From contig NGZR01000007.1 of assembly GCA_002197995.1 (NCBI GenBank), positions 1,508,399 to 1,572,398 on the forward strand: a DNA stretch of 64,000 nt, read 5' to 3'. Source of the DNA: Gaeumannomyces sp. JS-464 (Eukaryota > Ascomycota > Sordariomycetes > Magnaporthales > Magnaporthaceae). Positions 9,688-21,239 of this stretch are shown here, one piece after another (position 1 is the stretch's first letter; every line of letters begins with the position of its first letter). The translations under genes and the position numbers were made by a program. The notes under the pieces are model-generated. The model was given only the letters and a program-made list of their open reading frames with translations. It ran no database searches and was not told the DNA's origin.

Positions 9688-11545
9688 ACGTGGTCCATTA
9701 GCGAGTCGCGCATATCACCGAGTCGCGCATTTTCCATCGCGACACGCGTTTTTCACTTTTAACTTTAATTTTTTAACAACCACAAATAGCATCGACATCG
9801 AAAAAAGCTAAAATTGTTTTTGCCATGTAAGTAATCCAATTTACTCGTGGATTAAGTTTGCGTTGGCAGCTAAAATTTACGATATTTCTAAATCCACCAT
9901 GCGCGATTAACGCGCCGGCCGACCTGCTCGACGCGATAGCATGCCCAAATTACGGAAATTAACGGAATTCGAAAAAAAGGCGCTTATTAAATACATATTT
10001 AAGCTGGATTTTCGCGCATTTCCTCCCCGGCCTTTTGGTGTTAAAAATATGGCTAACCGACTGCTCGCCGAACGCGACGTAAGCACCGTCGGCAAGTGCT
10101 AAATCGAAAAGTTCGTTAAACGCCGCGCAAAGCTCGGCACGCGCTAAATTCGAAAATACGATTATTAAAAGGCCAAATGCGAAAATCCTAAGCTCGTATT
10201 TACGTGGTTTAATTTTATACGAAATATTATAGCCAAATATAGCATTTTGGATAACAACATTTACAATTTCGACGAAACCGGCGTTTTTATAAGCATAATC
10301 GCCGCCGTTATAGTTATTACAACGTCGGAAAGCCGTAATAAAGCAAAGCTGGTTTAGCTTAGCAACCGGAAATAGGCTATAATTATTTAAAAGGTTAACT
10401 ATTGCGGTTAAGCGGTTTTTTTTTATTATCGTTAAAAGGCAGTACTATTTGGCTAATTGGTATTTGAAAACCGACCTTTTACGCAATTAAGTTATCGCAA
10501 TAAGCGCTAACGGGTGGATTACGAATAAACTCGGCTTAAAATGGATTTGGCATTTCGATAAACACATTGCAGCTCGTTTTACGGGGTCCTATCGTTTGTT
10601 AATGCTAAACGGCTATAAAAGCCACTATTTAACGGATTTCGAGCTTTATTACCAAAAACATAACATTGTTACGTTTTATATGCTTTCGCATTCGTTTTAC
10701 TTTTTTTAACCGCTTAACGTTAAGTGTTTTAGCCCGCTAAAAAAAGCGTACGGTTAACAAATCGAAAACCTAATAAAATCGCACGTTAACCACGTAATTA
10801 AAATCGAATTCCTTTCGGCGTTTAAAACGGCATTTTTCGACTTTATAACCGAGAAAAACATTTAAAAAGGTTTTCGAAAGGCTGGCTTTGCTTTTTTTAA
10901 TCCGGATTTAGTTTTGGAAAAGCTGGATGTAAAGCTACGAATTTTAACTCCTTTTAAAAAAGCTTTTAAATAACGCCGAACTTTGGACTTTTAAAACGCC
11001 TTAAATAGCTAGGAACGCAATTTCGCAATCCGAACATATTAAAACTCGAATTTCCAATTACCGAAGTAGCTTTCCAATATTTATATTAACGGTTGTAAAC
11101 CAGCTAACGAAAAGGGCTAAAGTAATTATGCATCGGGTTAACCTTTTAAAAAAAAGTGCTTTAAGCTACGAAAGGCGAATAAGGTATTAAATAAACGCCG
11201 AAAGGCTAAAAAAACACGTGTTAAGCTAAAAAGGTTACTTATTATAAACGAAGTACGAAATGTTTTAAACCAGCAAAAGCTAAATGGATAGTTATAACAA
11301 AAAATACGCGATTATAAAGGTTAAAAAAAAAGGGCGACGACAATTCGTCGGCGATGTGGCACTTGCGGCAAAACCGGACATAATACGCGCATTTATTAAG
11401 AAAAAGTAAAAATATTTAATATATATAATTTCGAATAGTTTAAATGGATTCCTAGCGTTATTAGGTTGGCATGCGCGTCGATTAACCGGAGGTCGGGTGT
11501 AAGTGCGCGACTCGGTGATATGCGCGATTTACTAATGGATTACGT
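9688..11545 (+). mobile_element. Fot-1: pogo/Fot1-type DNA transposon
   Basis: 1858 bp bounded by inverted repeats starting ACGTGGTCC (left) and, complemented, ACGTAATCC (right), with TA duplicated at 9686-9687 and 11,546-11,547. Removing it restores the Gyp-out frame across the site (...F-E-Y-N-F-E-V-L-H-I-P-G). The terminal repeat carries a doublet GAGTCGCGCA at 9703 and 9720, exactly 17 bp apart. Transposase lies on the plus strand. Same lineage as Fot-4. Confidence 0.93.
9800..11410 (+). pseudogene. Fot-1 transposase, RIP-inactivated
   Basis: Order is an N-terminal psq-type helix-turn-helix (I-Y-D-I-S-K-S-T-M-R-D near 9870-9910), the MPKLRKLTEFEKKAL segment at 9941, a CENP-B-like second DNA-binding part, then the DDE domain. 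The first Asp survives (N-F-D-E-T-G near 10,266). The second (L-N-G-Y) and third (P-L-N-V) are now Asn. The protein ends in a CCHC zinc knuckle at 11,355-11,394 with its last Cys turned to Tyr. Several TAA/TAG stops interrupt it. It would have bound the terminal repeats and cut at TA. Confidence 0.85.
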
Positions 11546-12473
11546 TATAACTTCGAAGTATTGCATATACCCGGTAAAATAAACCTCGTTTTAAACGCTT
11601 TATCCCGCTTACCCACGGTTATTAACGATAAAAACCGCTAAAAAACAAACGCTTTAATTTTTAACTTAATGCATAACCACGATTTAATGGTTTTCGAAGT
11701 TTAAATGGTTAAAACAACTTGCTAACGGTTCGTAAAAAGCTATATCGAAAACCTAATATACTGCAAAATTATGCTTAACTTCGCCACTTTTTAAAAGTCG
11801 AAATGCACGATTAAAAACAACGAAAGCGTTACTAATGCTTTTAAAGTCGGGCATTTTTTCCGAATAACCAACTACTTTTTCTACTTACGGGATAACGATG
11901 GCTATAAGCGCTTTATAATTTTAAAACCTTTAATCGCTAATTATTTTTACAAAGTGCATAACAATAAGCACCATTTTAGCCGATTGCGAATGCTTAACGC
12001 TTCGAAAAACGTGCATTTCCGGGCTAAAAAACGTTAAATCGAATAGTATATTAACAAGTGCTACAAGTGCGGCATAAACCGATAAAACAATTAGCTTTTT
12101 ATTAAAACCTTTTAGCTTATTTAAGCCCTTTTAAAGCTTATAAGCATAATTACCGTAAACTTCGTAACCGGGCTGCTTTTAGTTCCTTCGAAAAGCACCT
12201 TTTAGTTTTAACGGAAGTTTAACTTTTATAACACGTTGTTAACCGTTATTTGCAAAACGTTTAAACGTATTATAATTGTCCCAGGTTATAACAAATATAC
12301 GGCCCAAATATAAGGTAAACAACTCGGCCGTTAACTGCTTTTCGCTAATTAGTTTTGCTTTAAAACGATTATTTCCGATAAAAACCCCAAATTTACTTTA
12401 GCCTTTTGGAATAGCTTATAACGCATTTTTAAAACTCGCTTTAAAATAACGGCCGTTTACCACTTTTAAGCGA
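11546..12473 (+). pseudogene. Gyp-out pol part 2: RNase H end and integrase N-half
   Basis: The frame continues from before Fot-1 into H-I-P-G-K-I-N-L-V-L-N-A-L-S-R-L (RNase H/connection). It then enters integrase with an HHCC-type zinc-binding region (H-N-N-K-H-H ... C-Y-K-C near 11,955-12,070) and the catalytic core (T-V-N-F-V-T-G near 12,150, I-I-S-D-K-N-P-K-F-T near 12,370). The first catalytic Asp is changed to Asn. Chromo-1 interrupts it just after A-N-K. Confidence 0.8.
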
Positions 12474-12478
12474 ATAAA

Positions 12479-12906
12479 TTTTACGATTAGCATGCAAGCC
12501 TTAGGATAACAGGACGGGAAAAGCCCTAAATAGCGCTTTTACCCCGCATTAAAACACGTGGAATTACGTAATTTAAAAAGGATTTGTAAATTTGTATAGC
12601 CAAAAGATAAAACGACAAATCCAAAAGAGATTTGCGGATTTATAATAGCCAAAAAACAAAGTTACAAATTTAAAAACTTTTAAAGTAAAAATAGCGTGTA
12701 TATAAAAGATAAATTTCCTATTATTTTATGTAGTTTTAATTAAAGCTTTGGCATTAGTTAACTTAAATTAGCTTTTAAGCATTTCTTAAAGCAAGCAATT
12801 AAATTGTCCTTTTAAATTACGTATTTCTTTGTTTATTAGCATTAGCGATACTGTCCTTTCCACCCCCGAAATGCCTTACTTTAAAAGTAAACCCCTAATT
12901 GTAACA
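12479..12906 (+). repeat. Chromo-1 5' LTR
   Basis: Starts with a degraded TGTTACGA and ends ATTGTAACA. It carries two units of the GGATTTGT...ACAAATCC hairpin repeat, against three in the Chromo-2 to -4 LTRs. A promoter-like TATATAAAAG lies in the middle. Confidence 0.88.
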
Positions 12907-12929
12907 TTTTAACTAATCCTATTTAATAC

Positions 12930-13672
12930 TTCGTTAAAAGAAAAAATAATATAGCTATAACGAGCAATAATAAAAAGCTTAAAAAGGGAAAAACTACGGT
13001 TTTTACTTTTAACAGTGTTAAGTATAACCTGGACAAAACCGCTAATACGGCTAGCTTTTTTAAGCTTATAGCGGTTAAAATCGCTAAAAGCTAAAACGAG
13101 GTAAAGCAACTTATTGCGAAATTGGCGTCTTTTAAAGCACTTATCGCAATTCGAGCGTACAAATTCCCGTCCCCGGACTTTTACGGAAAGGAAAACGGCA
13201 AATTTAAAACGTTTTTTACCAAATGCAAAAGCTATTTTAAGTTTTACAAATAGCAATTCGTAAGCGAAAAATAAAAAGTCGCTTACGCTGCTATTAAGCT
13301 AAACGGCAAAATGAAAAAGTAGTTTTAGCCAACTTAAAACGATTACTTTAAAAGGTATAAAAATAGCTAAAAAAAAAACTATTAAAATTATTTTCGCTAG
13401 CTTCGAAACTTTCGAAAAAAAGGTTGGAAAAGTGTTCGAAATAATCGACGAAACCCGAATCGCCGAAAAAAATTTGCTAGCTTTTAAATAGCGAGGAGCC
13501 GCAATTAAATACGCCGCGAATTTCCAACGAATTAGCGTTAAGCTTAATTAAAACGACGTTACGCTAATGCTGCACTTTTACAACGAATTGCGTAAAAACG
13601 TAAAAGATAAACTCGCGAAGCAAAATCGCTTTAAGTTTTTTACGAATTACGTTAGGAACGCGGTTCGCATTA
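12930..13672 (+). pseudogene. Chromo-1 gag N-part
   Basis: Plus-strand frame aligned with the same region of Chromo-2 (about 31,440-32,180). Segments such as K-F-P-S-P-D-F-Y-G-K-E-N-G-K and a Phe/Tyr-rich stretch recur in all four copies and are typical of fungal chromovirus gag. Stops arise mostly as TAG/TAA. Fot-2 interrupts it at the TA of an R-I-x-D-K-L motif. Confidence 0.65.
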
Positions 13673-15530
13673 ACGTAGTTCACCACCGAACAACACATAC
13701 CACCGAGCGACACACCCACACCCGACCTCCGGTTAATTAACGCGTATGCCAACCTAATAACGCCAGCAATCCATTTAAACTACTCGGAACTATATATATC
13801 GAACGTTTTTACTTCCTCCTGGTAAATGCGCGTATTATGTCCGGTTTTGCCGCAAATGCTACATCGTTAACGAGTTATCGTTACTTTTTTTTTAACCCTT
13901 ATAATCGCGCATTTTTTACTATGGCTATCCATTTAGCTCCTTTTAATTTAAAACACTTCGTATTTTTTCGATAGTGTATAACCCTTTTTGCTAAACACGT
14001 GTTTTTTTAGCCTTCCAGCGTTTGCTTAGCGTTTTGTTCGCTTTTCGTAGTTTAAAATTCTTTTCTTTTAAAAGGTTAACCCGATGTATAATTGCTTTAG
14101 CCCTTTTCGTTAATTAGTTTACAACCGATAGTATAAGCGACGGAAAGCTGCTTTAATAATTAAAAATCCGAGTTTTAATATGTTCGGATTGCGAAGTTGC
14201 GTTTTTAGCTATTTAAAGCGTTTTAAAAGTCCAAAGTTCGGCGTTATTTAAAAGCTTTTTTAAAAGAGTTAAAATTCGTAATTTTATATCCAGCTTTTCC
14301 AAAACGAAATTCGGATTAAAAAAAGCAAAGCTAGCTTTTCGAAAACCTTTTTAAATATTCTTTTCGGTTATAAAGTTAAAAAATGCCGTTTTAAACGCTA
14401 AAAGGAACTAGACTTTAATTACGTGGTTAACGTATAACTTTATTAAATTTTCGATTTGTTAATCGTACGCCTTTTTTAACGGGTTAAAACATTTAACGTT
14501 AAGCGGCTAAAAGAAATAAAACGAATGCGAAAGCATGCAAAGCGTAACGATGTTATATTCCTAATAGTAAAGCTTAAAATCCGTCGAATGGTAGCCTTTA
14601 TACCCGTTTAGCATTAACAAACGATAAACCCTTTTTTGCGGGCTGTAATGTGCTTATCGAAATGCCGAATCCATTTTAAACCGAGCTCGTTCGTAATCCA
14701 CCCGTTAACATTCGTTAAAATAACTTAATCGCGTAAAAAGCCGGTTTTCGAATACCAATTAGCCAAATAGTATTGCCTTTTAACGATAATAAAAAAAAGG
14801 ATCGCTTAACCGTAATAATTAACCTTTTAAATAATTATAACCTATTTCCGGTTGCCAAATTAAACCAGCTTTGCTTTATTACGGCTTTTTAATGTTATAA
14901 TAATTATAACGGCGGCGATTATACCTATAAAAAAGCCGGTTTTTTTAAAATTGTAAATGTCGTTATCCAAAATGCCATATTTGGCTATAATATTTCGCAT
15001 AAAGTCGAATTAAGCAAAAACGAGCTTAGGATTTTCGCATTTGGCTTTTTAGTAATTGTATTTTTAAATCCAGCGCGTACCGAGCTCCGGGCGGCGTTTA
15101 ACGAACCTCGCGACTTAATTGGTCCCGATAATACCCGCGTCGCGTTCGGCAAGCAATCGGTTAGTTATATTTTTAACACCAAAAAGCTGGGAAAGGAATG
15201 CGCGAAAATCCAGCTCGAATATATACTTAATAAGCGCCTCCTTTTCGGATTCCGTTAATTTCCGAAAGTTAAGCATGCTATCGCGTTAAGCAAGCTTACC
15301 GCGCTTTTGTTTAGCGAAAGTACCAAACGCGACCGAATAAATTTTAACGGCGGCCCGAATGCTTAGTTTTAAGTTTAATTGTAAAGTTTGGAAAGCGAAA
15401 ATTAATCGGCTTTCGTAGTTGTGGTTTAATATGCTTATCGGTAAAAAAATTAAAAGCAAAAGAAAATGTGTCGCGTTTTCGCAATTCGTGTATCGCTCGG
15501 TAATATATGTCGTTCGGTGGTAAACTACGT
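13673..15530 (-). mobile_element. Fot-2: pogo/Fot1-type DNA transposon
   Basis: 1858 bp, inverted repeats starting ACGTAGTTCACC, TA duplicated at 13,671-13,672 and 15,531-15,532. Chromo-2 keeps the empty site (GTATTAGCGATAAAC near 32,176), which proves the boundaries. The terminal doublet is GAACAACACA (13,688) and GAGCGACACA (13,705), 17 bp apart, a different motif from the other Fot copies. Confidence 0.93.
13800..15400 (-). pseudogene. Fot-2 transposase, RIP-inactivated
   Basis: Minus-strand pogo-type transposase matching Fot-1/3/4 along its length, ending in a CCHC-like knuckle near 13,835-13,870. The N-terminal helix-turn-helix reads SVAFGTFAKQKRGKLA near 15,290-15,340 in the recognition-helix region, clearly different from Fot-1/4 and Fot-3. 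Many stops; not functional. Confidence 0.8.
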
Positions 15531-15532
15531 TA

Positions 15533-16536
15533 GCGATAAACTGTACAAATAATAATAATAAAAAAGAATATGGTTTTAAAAGTGCGGTATAAAATAATAA
15601 GGCTAATTAAAAAAAGGCTAAATAATAACCTATTACGGTTTACAAAACGCATTTAAGCTTTATAAACCTTAGTGCGAAAGCCGCTTACTAGTAATAAAGG
15701 TAGTAAAAAAAGCAAAAGCAAAATTCGAAAAATAAAAAATGCTTTAAATATAGCCAAATTAGCTACGTTAAAACAAATTGCTTTTAGCAAAATAATAACC
15801 GCTAAATAGCGAACTTTTAACGAACGTAAAAAAGCCCGATATAAAAAGGATTATACTTTAAAACAGCGTTTAATTAAACGTATTACTACGACGAATTATG
15901 TGTTTATACTAGTTTAATAAAAAGGTTATTAAATAATACCTTCGGAAATTACAAAATATCGTTATATTTAAAGCTATTAGGGTTAAACGCGATAACGGGG
16001 GAAAATAACGGATCGTTCCCAAGCTTAAAAACTCGGAGGAAAAAACGACGCCGCTTTTTGCTAAACCCAAAAAAAGCAGTTTTAACAAGCGATTTAAAAA
16101 AAGGAGGAGCCCGAAAAAAGCTTTTAAACTAAACACACCTTTTCCGAAAGTCGGAAAACCTTAACACTAACGTAAAAGCAAATTAAAATGGTTAAAACGT
16201 CGGAACGACCGAGTTTTAAAAACGCACAAAAGGTTTAAACAACGCGACTTTTATACCTATAATTCGCGAAAATTGGAAAAACTAGCGCGTTTTTACGCTA
16301 CTCGACGTATCCAAATGTTTTTAAAACGTTAAGGTTTTAAAACACCTAAATAGCCTATTATGTTACGCTATTTTAGCAAACGGAAATAATAGCTAACCTT
16401 TATCGTGGTTTAATAATTAATAAAAAGTTAAATATGCTAATTATAAGTTTAACAACGTAAACGAGCCAAAATAGGTTGCGTTAAACACCGAAAATTACCC
16501 TAGCATTAATATAAAACATTTTAAACATTTGCACTT
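15533..16536 (+). pseudogene. Chromo-1 gag C-part with zinc knuckle, start of pol
   Basis: After Fot-2 the gag frame resumes and reaches a retroviral-type knuckle at 15,740-15,781 (C-F-K-Y-S-Q-I-S-Y-V-K-T-N-C; the second Cys and the His are both now Tyr by RIP-type changes). Such knuckles bind element RNA in the particle. The Chromo-2 counterpart at 32,382 keeps both first Cys. Downstream runs towards the protease until S1 interrupts at 16,551. Confidence 0.7.
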
Positions 16537-16551
16537 TTTTAAGCAAAATAT

Positions 16552-17362
16552 TATGATTTATACTACCGTTATGTTTATAAAGACCTCGGTGCCTTTGCTG
16601 TTCTATATAGGGGGGAAACCTTGGTACAGTTGAATGTCCTGGGCGAAAACCCTCCGTTTGCTAATAGGCCTTCGCTACTTGTTCTTTTCGCTCCGACCCT
16701 TCTGCTTGTTCCTCCACACAACTGCTTTTTTGTGTCTTTAGCATCGGCAGACACGTTATATGTGGCCCTGCACGGGCGCGTCCATACGCGCCTTACCGAT
16801 ATCGTACTTGTTAGCGATTGCTCGGGTTCTTGTTTCCCTTATTTTGTTTTTTCGTCTTTGTGTGCCTGCCATTTATCCCAGGGGGCAATCTCCTGCGTGC
16901 ACGTGCGCTAGCCCTTATCGATTTGGTTCCGGATCGGTGCGCCGTCCCGGGGCACCAGTCCGGTCGGCCTCGTGCTTGTTCTTCTCTTTTTTTTCCCACG
17001 TGCATTCCCAACCTGGACCTCCTATGCACGGTTCGGGGCGGCAACCCTTGTTTCGCAAGCCAAACGAGTGGCGCAGGCGGTCCGGTACCGTGGCGAATGA
17101 GGCTAAGGCTTATGCTCGTTACTTTGCGTTTGTTCCTCGTGCTTGTTTTCCTTGGGGGTTGTTTTTGGTCGCATTTTTTGTGGCTTTCTCCGTTTGTTGC
17201 ACGTGTTTGGGGCACGTGATAAGGGCTGCTGTTAATCGCGTTTTCCGGTAAGGCGGGGTTTTTTGGTTCGAAGAACAAAAAGTCCTTTGTGCCCTCGGCG
17301 GGAGTCGAACCCGCGACCTTCGAAAAGGTCCGCCCGGTGCTGAACCACTGCACCACGAGGGC
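16552..17362 (-). mobile_element. S1: unmutated tRNA-headed retroposon (SINE-like)
   Basis: Flanked by a perfect 15-bp duplication TTTTAAGCAAAATAT (16,537-16,551 and 17,363-17,377). Chromo-2 has the single uninterrupted copy near 33,190. On the minus strand the element starts exactly at the first base of a tRNA-like sequence (17,362). It runs through about 670 bp of GC-balanced non-coding body and ends in a tail at 16,552-16,620 shared with R1a and R1b. No RIP signature at all, unlike everything around it. At 811 bp it is long for a SINE. A TTTTT Pol III stop signal lies just after the head (17,277-17,281), so a full-length Pol III transcript would need read-through. Plus-strand frames (for example 16,760-17,251) look like chance. 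Confidence 0.8.
17291..17362 (-). tRNA. tRNA-like head of S1 (probably not a working tRNA)
   Basis: 72 nt with a perfect 7-bp acceptor stem (GCCCTCG/CGAGGGC), D arm GTGC/GCAC, and T arm GCGGG-TTCGACT-CCCGC containing a full B box. The anticodon arm is abnormal: a GACC/GGTC stem with an 8-nt loop TTTTCGAA and misplaced extra bases instead of a variable loop. The promoter boxes are intact while decoding geometry is not, as expected for a SINE head. The closest decoding reading would be TCG (Arg), weakly. Confidence 0.55.
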
Positions 17363-17377
17363 TTTTAAGCAAAATAT

Positions 17378-20300
17378 ATTTACAAGAAATGCAAATTCCA
17401 CTTACAATTTAAGCTTAAATACAATTTTTTTTCACAAAGGTTAAAAAGCGAGCCAAAAGTTAAACCCCGTTTAGCATTTTAATTGCCACGGTAGGAATTA
17501 ACTCGAATCGGCAAATTTACCGCAGTTTTTAAATTTAACGAACGGTACCCGATGCTATGCGTTACCCGGACGTTTAATTAAAGGAAATGCGAAATTGCAA
17601 ATGCAAAAAACATATAGCATAAAAAGCGGAAGCTTAGCATTAAGGGATTACCAAAACGTACGTTTCGTTTAACCCGAATCGGAAAACGAACGTATAACAC
17701 CCGTTCCTTTTATTAAAAAACTAAACGAATTACCCGAGCGAAAAGTACGAAGTGGAAAAAAAGAAAAACCGATAAAAACCCTCGCAATAGCAAAATCGAA
17801 TTAACCGTACGATTTATTAATATTTCGGATAAAATATTAAAGGAAAAAAGTTACGGTAATAATTAATTGCGAAGTATAAAGCGATTATATATCGCTATAA
17901 ACGGTTAAACGGTATAAAATTTTAACAAAACGGAAATATTAACCGTATTAACTAAAAACGGTTAAAGGAATACCTATCGCTTATAATAAAGGATAAATCG
18001 ACCGAAAAACACAGCTAATAACATTACGCACCCGGAGCGGGGAAAACGTTATTATTATATTAAACGAGCTAAATATAAAAAAAAATATCATTTTCGGAAT
18101 CCCTTAGCTTAAAGAAAATAACCCACGGATAAATTGGGCTACCGGCTAAATCCAATAAAAAAAGCCACGAGTAATTAAAACGGTTCGCTAATTACGAACT
18201 TTAAACCGTAAGCATAGGAAGTAACGAAAGGAAATTACAACGGTAATAGGATTTAGCAGTTTACTTTTGCATTTAGCATTAACGAATACGCGATTATTTA
18301 AAGCGGAAAGCGATTAAAATAACCCAATTAACATTAAATAACGGCTCGCGAATGTTCCGGAAAAATACTATAAGTACGAGAAATTATTCCGGAAAAACTT
18401 AAAAACGGTGCTTCCTAAATATAAACCGTTCGATTTAAAAATTAAACTTAAACCAGGAATATAGCTTAAGTACTAAAAGCTATACCAGTTTAGCCTTTAA
18501 CAATAAAAGGTGCTAAAAAACAGCTAAAGGAAAACTTAAAAAAAGGACATATTAGGCTTTCCGATTTTTTAATAGGATACGGGATTTTATAAAAAACAAA
18601 GAAAAACGGGACGGAGCGAATGTGCGTCGATTACCGCCCGCTAAACGAGGTTATAGTAAAAGATCGATATTTTATACCCTTTATCGACGAGCTACGAAAT
18701 AAGCTCGGGAAAGCTAAATACTTTACGGCTTTAAATTTACGGAAAGCTTATAGCTTAATACGGATTAAAAAAGGCTAAAAATGGTTTACGGCTTTTAAAA
18801 TAAAGTTTAAATGCTACGAGTTTTTAATAATAACCTTCGGGTTTATTAATGCACTAGTTACGTTCCAAAAGATAATTAATTATATATTGCGCGAATACCT
18901 CGACATTTTTATTTTCGCGTATTTAAACGATATTTTAATTTTTTCGTAAACGATAAAAAAGCATAACTAGCATATATATAAGGTGCTTTAAAAGCTATTT
19001 AACGCAAAACTTTTCGTTAAGCCAAAAAAGTGCGAATAGCATATATAAAAAGTCGCTTTTTTAAGGTTTGTAATTACATTTGGATAAGTTTGCATAAACC
19101 CTAAAAAAGTCGAAAAAGTTAAAAAGTGGCTTATATTTAAAAACGTTATGAAAGTACAAAGGTTTTTAGGGTTTTTAAACTTTTACAAACGGTTTATCCG
19201 TGGTTATAGCAAAATCGCTATACTATTTACGAACCTTACCAAAAATAACCACTAGTTTTATTAAAAAAGGGGGCAAAAACAAAAAGCTTTTAAAAATTAC
19301 GGGACGCCGTAATAAAAAAACCAATATTAGCGCTTTTAAACTTAAAAAAACCTTTCGAAGTTAAAATTAACGCATTAAATTATACGATTGGCGGATAACT
19401 CGAATAGCGAAACGATTAAAAACGGTTGCACTTTTATGCGTTTTTTTCGCAAAAGTTAAATAAACTTAAGCTAAATTATTAAATCCACGATAAAAAACTT
19501 TTAGCAATTTTTTAAACATTCGAAAAGTGGCGTTTACACTTTTATAAAGCTAAACATTAGGTTATAATGCATATAAACCATAAAAACTTAACACATTTTA
19601 CTATTAGCAAAAATTTAAACAAACGATAAATTCGTTAAAGCGAATTTTTGTAAAATTACAACATCCGGATTAAATACCGGAAAGGGTCGGAAAACGGCCG
19701 GGCGGACGCTTTAAGCCGGCAATCGGACCATTAAATCGCAATACCTAAAAAAATACGAGTAATTTTAACGAAAGGACTAAACGGATTTTTAATCCCGGTA
19801 TAAAAGGTATTCGCTAAAACGGTTTAATAAAGAAAAGTTTAAACTTTAAAATTTTTTTAACAAATTTACAGCTAATTAGCACATAGCTATTAAAGCGTAA
19901 TTAAAATATGGAAACGGTTATAATAATATTACGGGTTCGTAAAAACCCAAGCCGAAATACAAAACGTAATAAAAAATTGTAAAAGCTGCGTTAAAAATAA
20001 AGCTAGCAAGCATAAACCTTATGGGCTTTTGCAACCTTTGCCAGCGCTTAGCGAAGTATAGCAGGAAATTACTATAAATTTCGTTATTAAACTTCCCTAA
20101 TTTAAAAAACCGATAACTGGAGTTAAATACGACAATGTATTGGTAATAATAGATAGGTTTACCAAATATGCCTTATTTTTACCATATAAGGAAAGCAACG
20201 ACGCTATAAAGCTAACGTACGTTTTATTAAGCACGTAATAACGGAATACGGCACGTTAAACCGCTTAATTACGGATAAAAATAAGCTATTTACAAGCAAG

Positions 20301-20929
20301 TTTTAAAAAAGGCTTACGAATAGGTTAAAAGCAAAGCACTTTTTATTTATAATTTACCACTTTTAAACAAATGGATAAACGAAACGGACGAACCAAATTA
20401 TAAAGTAGTATTTACGTTACTACGTTAATTATAAACAAAATAATTAGGTATAATTATTCGCTATAGCTTAATTCGCTTATAACAGCTTAGTTTACGAAAG
20501 CATAAAAACTATACCGTTTTACGCGAACTATAGGTTTACGCTTATAACGTATAAAAAACCTAAAGCAAAAAAACATGCTTTAATAGCGGAAATATAAGTA
20601 ACGAAGTTTACTAAATTGCATAAACTCTTTTAAGCAAAGCTAAAAAAGCTACGACACCGCATAATTACTTAAGCAAATAAAAAAAAAAAATCGAAAAACC
20701 GACTTTTAAAAAAAGGGATAATGTTTACCTTTTTCGACGAAATGTTAAAACAAAACGACTAAGCGATAAGCTAAACCATAAAAAACTAAAACCATTTTAA
20801 ATGTTAAAAAAGGTTTTAAACGTAAATTATAAACTTTAACTACCATTAACTATAAAATCCCACCCGGTTTTTTATATTTCTCTATTTAAATTAGCGCTAC
20901 CGGGCTTTAAAAGCGACAAGTTAATAAAA
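17378..20929 (+). pseudogene. Chromo-1 pol: protease region, RT, RNase H, integrase
   Basis: RT motif M-C-V-D-Y-R-P-L-N at 18,620, followed by Y-F-T-A-L-N-L-R-K-A-Y. The catalytic box reads A-Y-L-N-D-I-L-I-F-S near 18,917 (first Asp of the usual D-D changed to Asn). RNase H starts near 19,345 (K-K-P-F-E-V-K-I-N-A). Integrase at about 20,070-20,320 reads K-Y-D-N-V-L-V-I-I-D-R-F-T-K-Y-A and later L-I-T-D-K-N-K-L-F. Frames are broken by RIP stops. Gyp-B interrupts between integrase and chromodomain. Confidence 0.85.
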
Positions 20930-20934
20930 GTCGA

Positions 20935-21114
20935 TGTTATAATTCCGTGCTTTAGGCACGGAAGTAACAGCTTAAAGGTTACACTTAAACCAACTCGTGT
21001 ATATATAAAAACCACACAACCTTTCCTATAGCCTTTTTTTTCTTCCTCCTTATCTTTTAAAATAACATCACTTTAACCCCTACTGGCGACCACCTAATAG
21101 CTAAATTTATTACA
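20935..21114 (+). repeat. Gyp-B 5' LTR
   Basis: Contains a near-terminal hairpin, TTCCGTGC (20,943-20,950) pairing with GCACGGAA (20,956-20,963), then TATATAAAAACC as a likely core promoter and a pyrimidine run. Confidence 0.9.
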
Positions 21115-21239
21115 TTTTTAAAAGATCTTTTCCTACTAAAAGGGATTATAACAATATCAATACTAAACATTACGAACAACAACGGGGGTTTAACTTTTAC
21201 CCTTAGTGCCCCGACCCCCTTTTTACAAAGCTCGCTACT

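Noticed and set aside
12909..13256. Antisense frames in gag (also 51,649-51,846 and 58,688-58,873) as a conserved antisense protein
   Set aside because: They recur because gag recurs; the sense strand carries the zinc knuckle and family motifs.
16760..17251. 163-codon plus frame and 196-codon minus frame (16,811-17,401) as protein genes in S1
   Set aside because: They overlap heavily on both strands, have no domain, and the minus frame begins by translating the tRNA-like sequence.
17291..17362. Functional nuclear tRNA gene
   Set aside because: Acceptor, D and T arms are perfect, but the anticodon arm cannot form a 5-bp stem with a 7-nt loop, and the sequence is the flush end of an inserted element.
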